The notes under the pieces: model-generated
The model's input: the letters and a program-made list of their open reading frames with translations, nothing else
Database searches by the model: none
Told to the model about the DNA's origin: nothing
Shown: piece after piece, positions 62,274-64,000 of the stretch
How positions within the stretch are numbered: the first letter of the stretch is position 1
Layout: the number at the start of each line of letters is the position of its first letter
Position numbers and translations under genes: made by a program
Assembly: GCA_963799045.1 (NCBI GenBank)
Contig: CAWCVN010000006.1
Location: 124,001-188,000, forward strand
Length of the DNA stretch: 64,000 nucleotides
Reading direction: 5' to 3'
Source of the DNA: DASRSS01 sp963799045
GTDB lineage: Bacteria > Actinomycetota > Actinomycetes > Mycobacteriales > Jatrophihabitantaceae

Positions 62274-62897
62274 TCAGGAGCTGAGCGAGACCGGGTCGAC
62301 AGTGACCCGGCAGCCGCGCAGCTCGAACGGGCGGGTCAGCTTGCCGCTCGCCGCGCCGTTCGGCGCGGTCACCTCGATCGTGTCCGACAGCTGCGCGTTG
62401 CAGGTCGAATGATCGGTGATCTGTGACTCGGCCTGGGCGCCGGGTTTGAGCTGGACGGCCTGCGCGACGGTGCCGGCCGTCGGCGTCGCGGTCGTGAGCG
62501 TCTTGCCGTTGCGAAGCAGCACGACACTGGGGAAGCCGGAGATCGTGCAGCCCGCCTGCGCCGCGTTGACGAAGGTGATGACCGCGATCTCCTGGCCGGG
62601 CGTGGCGCCGCCCGGCAGCACCCGCACGGTGAGGTTCGTGCAGGTGTTCGCCGGGGCAGCGCTCGACGAGGAACGCGCCGCCGGCGACGTCGAAACCGCC
62701 GCGCTCGTCGTGACCGTGTGGCTCGGCGGGGTCGTTGTCTCCGGGGCCGAGGTCTGCACGGCCGGCACGCTGGCCGATTCGGTGGGCTGCCCCCCGCTGC
62801 CGGTCGTGCTTCCGGTCGTGCAGCCCGCGACGAGCAGCGCAGCGGTCAGCGCGGCGACGCCGCCGGCGGCCACACGCCCCGAACGGGTGAAGGTCAC
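62274..62897 (-). CDS. DUF4232 lipoprotein
   Basis: A 207-residue exported lipoprotein. The signal GGVAALTAALLVAGCTTGS has a lipobox at VAGC. A long Ser/Thr/Pro spacer follows, then the DUF4232 beta domain (CTNLTVRVLPGGATPGQEIA, AQAGCTISGFPSVVLLRNGK), with cysteines likely to form disulfides. Its function is unknown. The GTG start overlaps the stop of the next upstream gene (GTGA) and fixes the start of an otherwise longer frame. Confidence 0.88.
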   Translation of the reverse strand: MTFTRSGRVAAGGVAALTAALLVAGCTTGSTTGSGGQPTESASVPAVQTSAPETTTPPSHTVTTSAAVSTSPAARSSSSAAPANTCTNLTVRVLPGGATPGQEIAVITFVNAAQAGCTISGFPSVVLLRNGKTLTTATPTAGTVAQAVQLKPGAQAESQITDHSTCNAQLSDTIEVTAPNGAASGKLTRPFELRGCRVTVDPVSLSS

Positions 62898-64000
62898 TGC
62901 TTGTCGATCCTCAGGTCGGTGGAGTACGGCAGGCTCGTGACCTTCAGGTGGGCGTCCGACTGAAGCTGGTCCCATAGCTGCTGCCACGCGTTGTGCCCGG
63001 TGATGCTCCCGCATCCGCCTGCCTGGTCACACGCGGTCCACTCGGTGAGCGGCCCGCCGAAGTCGAGCCGTGGCTTGCCCGCGTTGACGCCGGTGAGCGA
63101 GATGTACTTCCACTGCCGGGGCATCGTGGTGTTGTAGATCTGCGGCAGGTTCAGGATGCGGGTCGGAGCGCTGCCGCCCGCCAGCTGGTACAGGCCCGCC
63201 ATCGTCCAGCCGTTGTTGCAGTGCCGGCCCGGCGCGACCCACGAGCACCCGTCGGCGGAGCCGTTGAACACGAACGGGGCGGCGGTGGCGCTCAGGTAGC
63301 CGGTCAGCCACGCCCGGCTGCTGCTGTAGTTGCCCCGGAAACCTGGCTCGATGTCGTTCGCGCCGGCGATCGTGATGCCGGGATACTTGGCCGCGGCGTA
63401 GCTGCGCACGGGGTCGACGACCTTGTTCGCCCAGTCCTGACCGGACACCCTGTTGACGTCCATGTCGTTGTTGGTGCCGATCGCGATCGTGATCGGGGCG
63501 CTCGGCTTCTGCTTGCTCGCATAGCCGTCCACGTATGCCTTGATGTCGGTGGCGAGTGCGGAGTACGAGACGAACCGGGTGGTGGCGCTGAGCACCACCC
63601 CGCCGTCGTAGCTGTCCTGGCCGCCGATGTCGAGCAGGATCAGGTAGCCGTGGCCCGACGGGTTGTAGTAGGCGTCGGTCGCGCCTTCGGTGCGCATGGT
63701 CGCCTGGTCGGCGGCCGACCCGCCTCGGATGTTGCGGATGTAGCGGCTGGTCGACACCGGCGCGGGCGTCGTCTGCGGCGGGGGGCTCGCCTGGGTCATC
63801 ACCGCGGCGGTCGCGGCCGCGGGTGAGGAGCCGGCGACGTTCTTGGCCACGACCGAGAATGTGTAGCTGCGCTTCGGCTTCAACCCGACCACGGTCGCCG
63901 TGGTGGCGTCGCCGGTGACGGTCACCGAGACACCGCCCGGCGAGCTGGTCACGATGTAGCTGCTCGGCGGGGCGCCGCCGTCGTTGGCCGGTGCGCTCCA
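62894..64000 (-). CDS. FN3-domain exported protein, 5' part outside the window
   Basis: At least 368 residues, open at the window edge. The N-terminal part seen is an FN3 domain (SYIVTSSPGGVSVTVTGDA, LKPKRSYTFSVVAKNVAGSS). A Pro/Thr linker (ASPPPQTTPAPVSTSRYI) and a domain of about 270 residues follow. That domain has GYLILLDIGGQDSYDGGVVL, APITIAIGTNNDMDVNRVSG and NDIEPGFRGNYSSSRAW, and it is Cys-rich near CSWVAPGRHCNN and CDQAGGCGS. The GTNND and DIEPG segments recall glycoside-hydrolase- or SGNH-like folds, but I cannot assign a family. It is coupled to the DUF4232 lipoprotein gene by a 4-base overlap. Confidence 0.7.
   Translation of the reverse strand, partial: WSAPANDGGAPPSSYIVTSSPGGVSVTVTGDATTATVVGLKPKRSYTFSVVAKNVAGSSPAAATAAVMTQASPPPQTTPAPVSTSRYIRNIRGGSAADQATMRTEGATDAYYNPSGHGYLILLDIGGQDSYDGGVVLSATTRFVSYSALATDIKAYVDGYASKQKPSAPITIAIGTNNDMDVNRVSGQDWANKVVDPVRSYAAAKYPGITIAGANDIEPGFRGNYSSSRAWLTGYLSATAAPFVFNGSADGCSWVAPGRHCNNGWTMAGLYQLAGGSAPTRILNLPQIYNTTMPRQWKYISLTGVNAGKPRLDFGGPLTEWTACDQAGGCGSITGHNAWQQLWDQLQSDAHLKVTSLPYSTDLRIDKQ

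Overview
The window is high-GC DNA from an actinobacterium. The evidence is the gene order of the S10/spc/alpha ribosomal region, a zinc-type S14, GTG starts with 4-base GTGA/ATGA stop-start overlaps, a class F sortase, a DtxR/IdeR-type iron box and a paa cluster of actinobacterial layout. The genus cannot be fixed from the sequence; a Frankia- or Jatrophihabitans-like actinomycete is a guess.

Layout. 1-7478: end of rpsQ, then rplN-rplX-rplE-rpsN-rpsH-rplF-rplR-rpsE-rpmD-rplO, a hairpin terminator, then secY-adk-map. 7408-14030: a block on the opposite strand inserted between map and infA. It holds two tandem GGDEF-EAL (cyclic di-GMP) membrane proteins and a double-SIS sugar-phosphate protein. 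14145-19101: infA-rpmJ-rpsM-rpsK-rpsD-rpoA-rplQ-truA. 19118-24183: a TetR gene divergent from a sterol-desaturase-like gene with a perfect palindrome between them, a small alpha/beta hydrolase, a YhhN protein, a GlcD-type FAD oxidase and a sortase. 24472-26714: rplM-rpsI-glmM. 26803-35118: a secreted modular protein of about 2,770 residues. 35123-38703: an MBL-fold hydrolase, a ZIP metal transporter behind an iron box, an AlaX-type editing protein and a PlsC acyltransferase. 38835-39640: tRNA-Thr(TGT) followed by an excisionase-like gene and a truncated tyrosine integrase, the remains of an integrated element. 39740-44710: an MMPL transporter with its own two-component system, then a decayed stretch and a TetR fragment. 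44778-50213: an ECF41-like sigma factor divergent from a drug-type MFS pump, a LuxR-type regulator, a tandem-PAS protein, a DUF3558-type lipoprotein and an SRPBCC protein. 50231-59520: the phenylacetate pathway (paaR, paaK and paaI on minus; paaZABCDE on plus), with a second tandem-PAS gene in the middle. 59550-64000: thioesterase, MFS transporter, aldo-keto reductase, DUF4232 lipoprotein and a partial FN3 protein.

How it works together. PaaK makes phenylacetyl-CoA, PaaABCE (matured by PaaD) epoxidises the ring, PaaZ opens it and PaaI clears dead-end CoA esters. The TetR gene is the likely repressor, acting at two near-identical GACCGA(A/T)CGGTCGGT sites in front of both transcripts. Several other regulatory pairs can be read directly: an iron box in front of the ZIP gene, a 20-bp palindrome between tetR and the desaturase, and an ECF41-type promoter-like site in front of the MFS gene.

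Sequence quality. Between about 6.7 and 21.3 kb at least seven genes, including the normally essential map and the conserved rplQ and truA, are broken by single-base shifts while keeping their motifs across frames. I see no such shifts from 21.4 to 64 kb, apart from the mobile-element remnant. This points to local sequence error more than to true gene loss.
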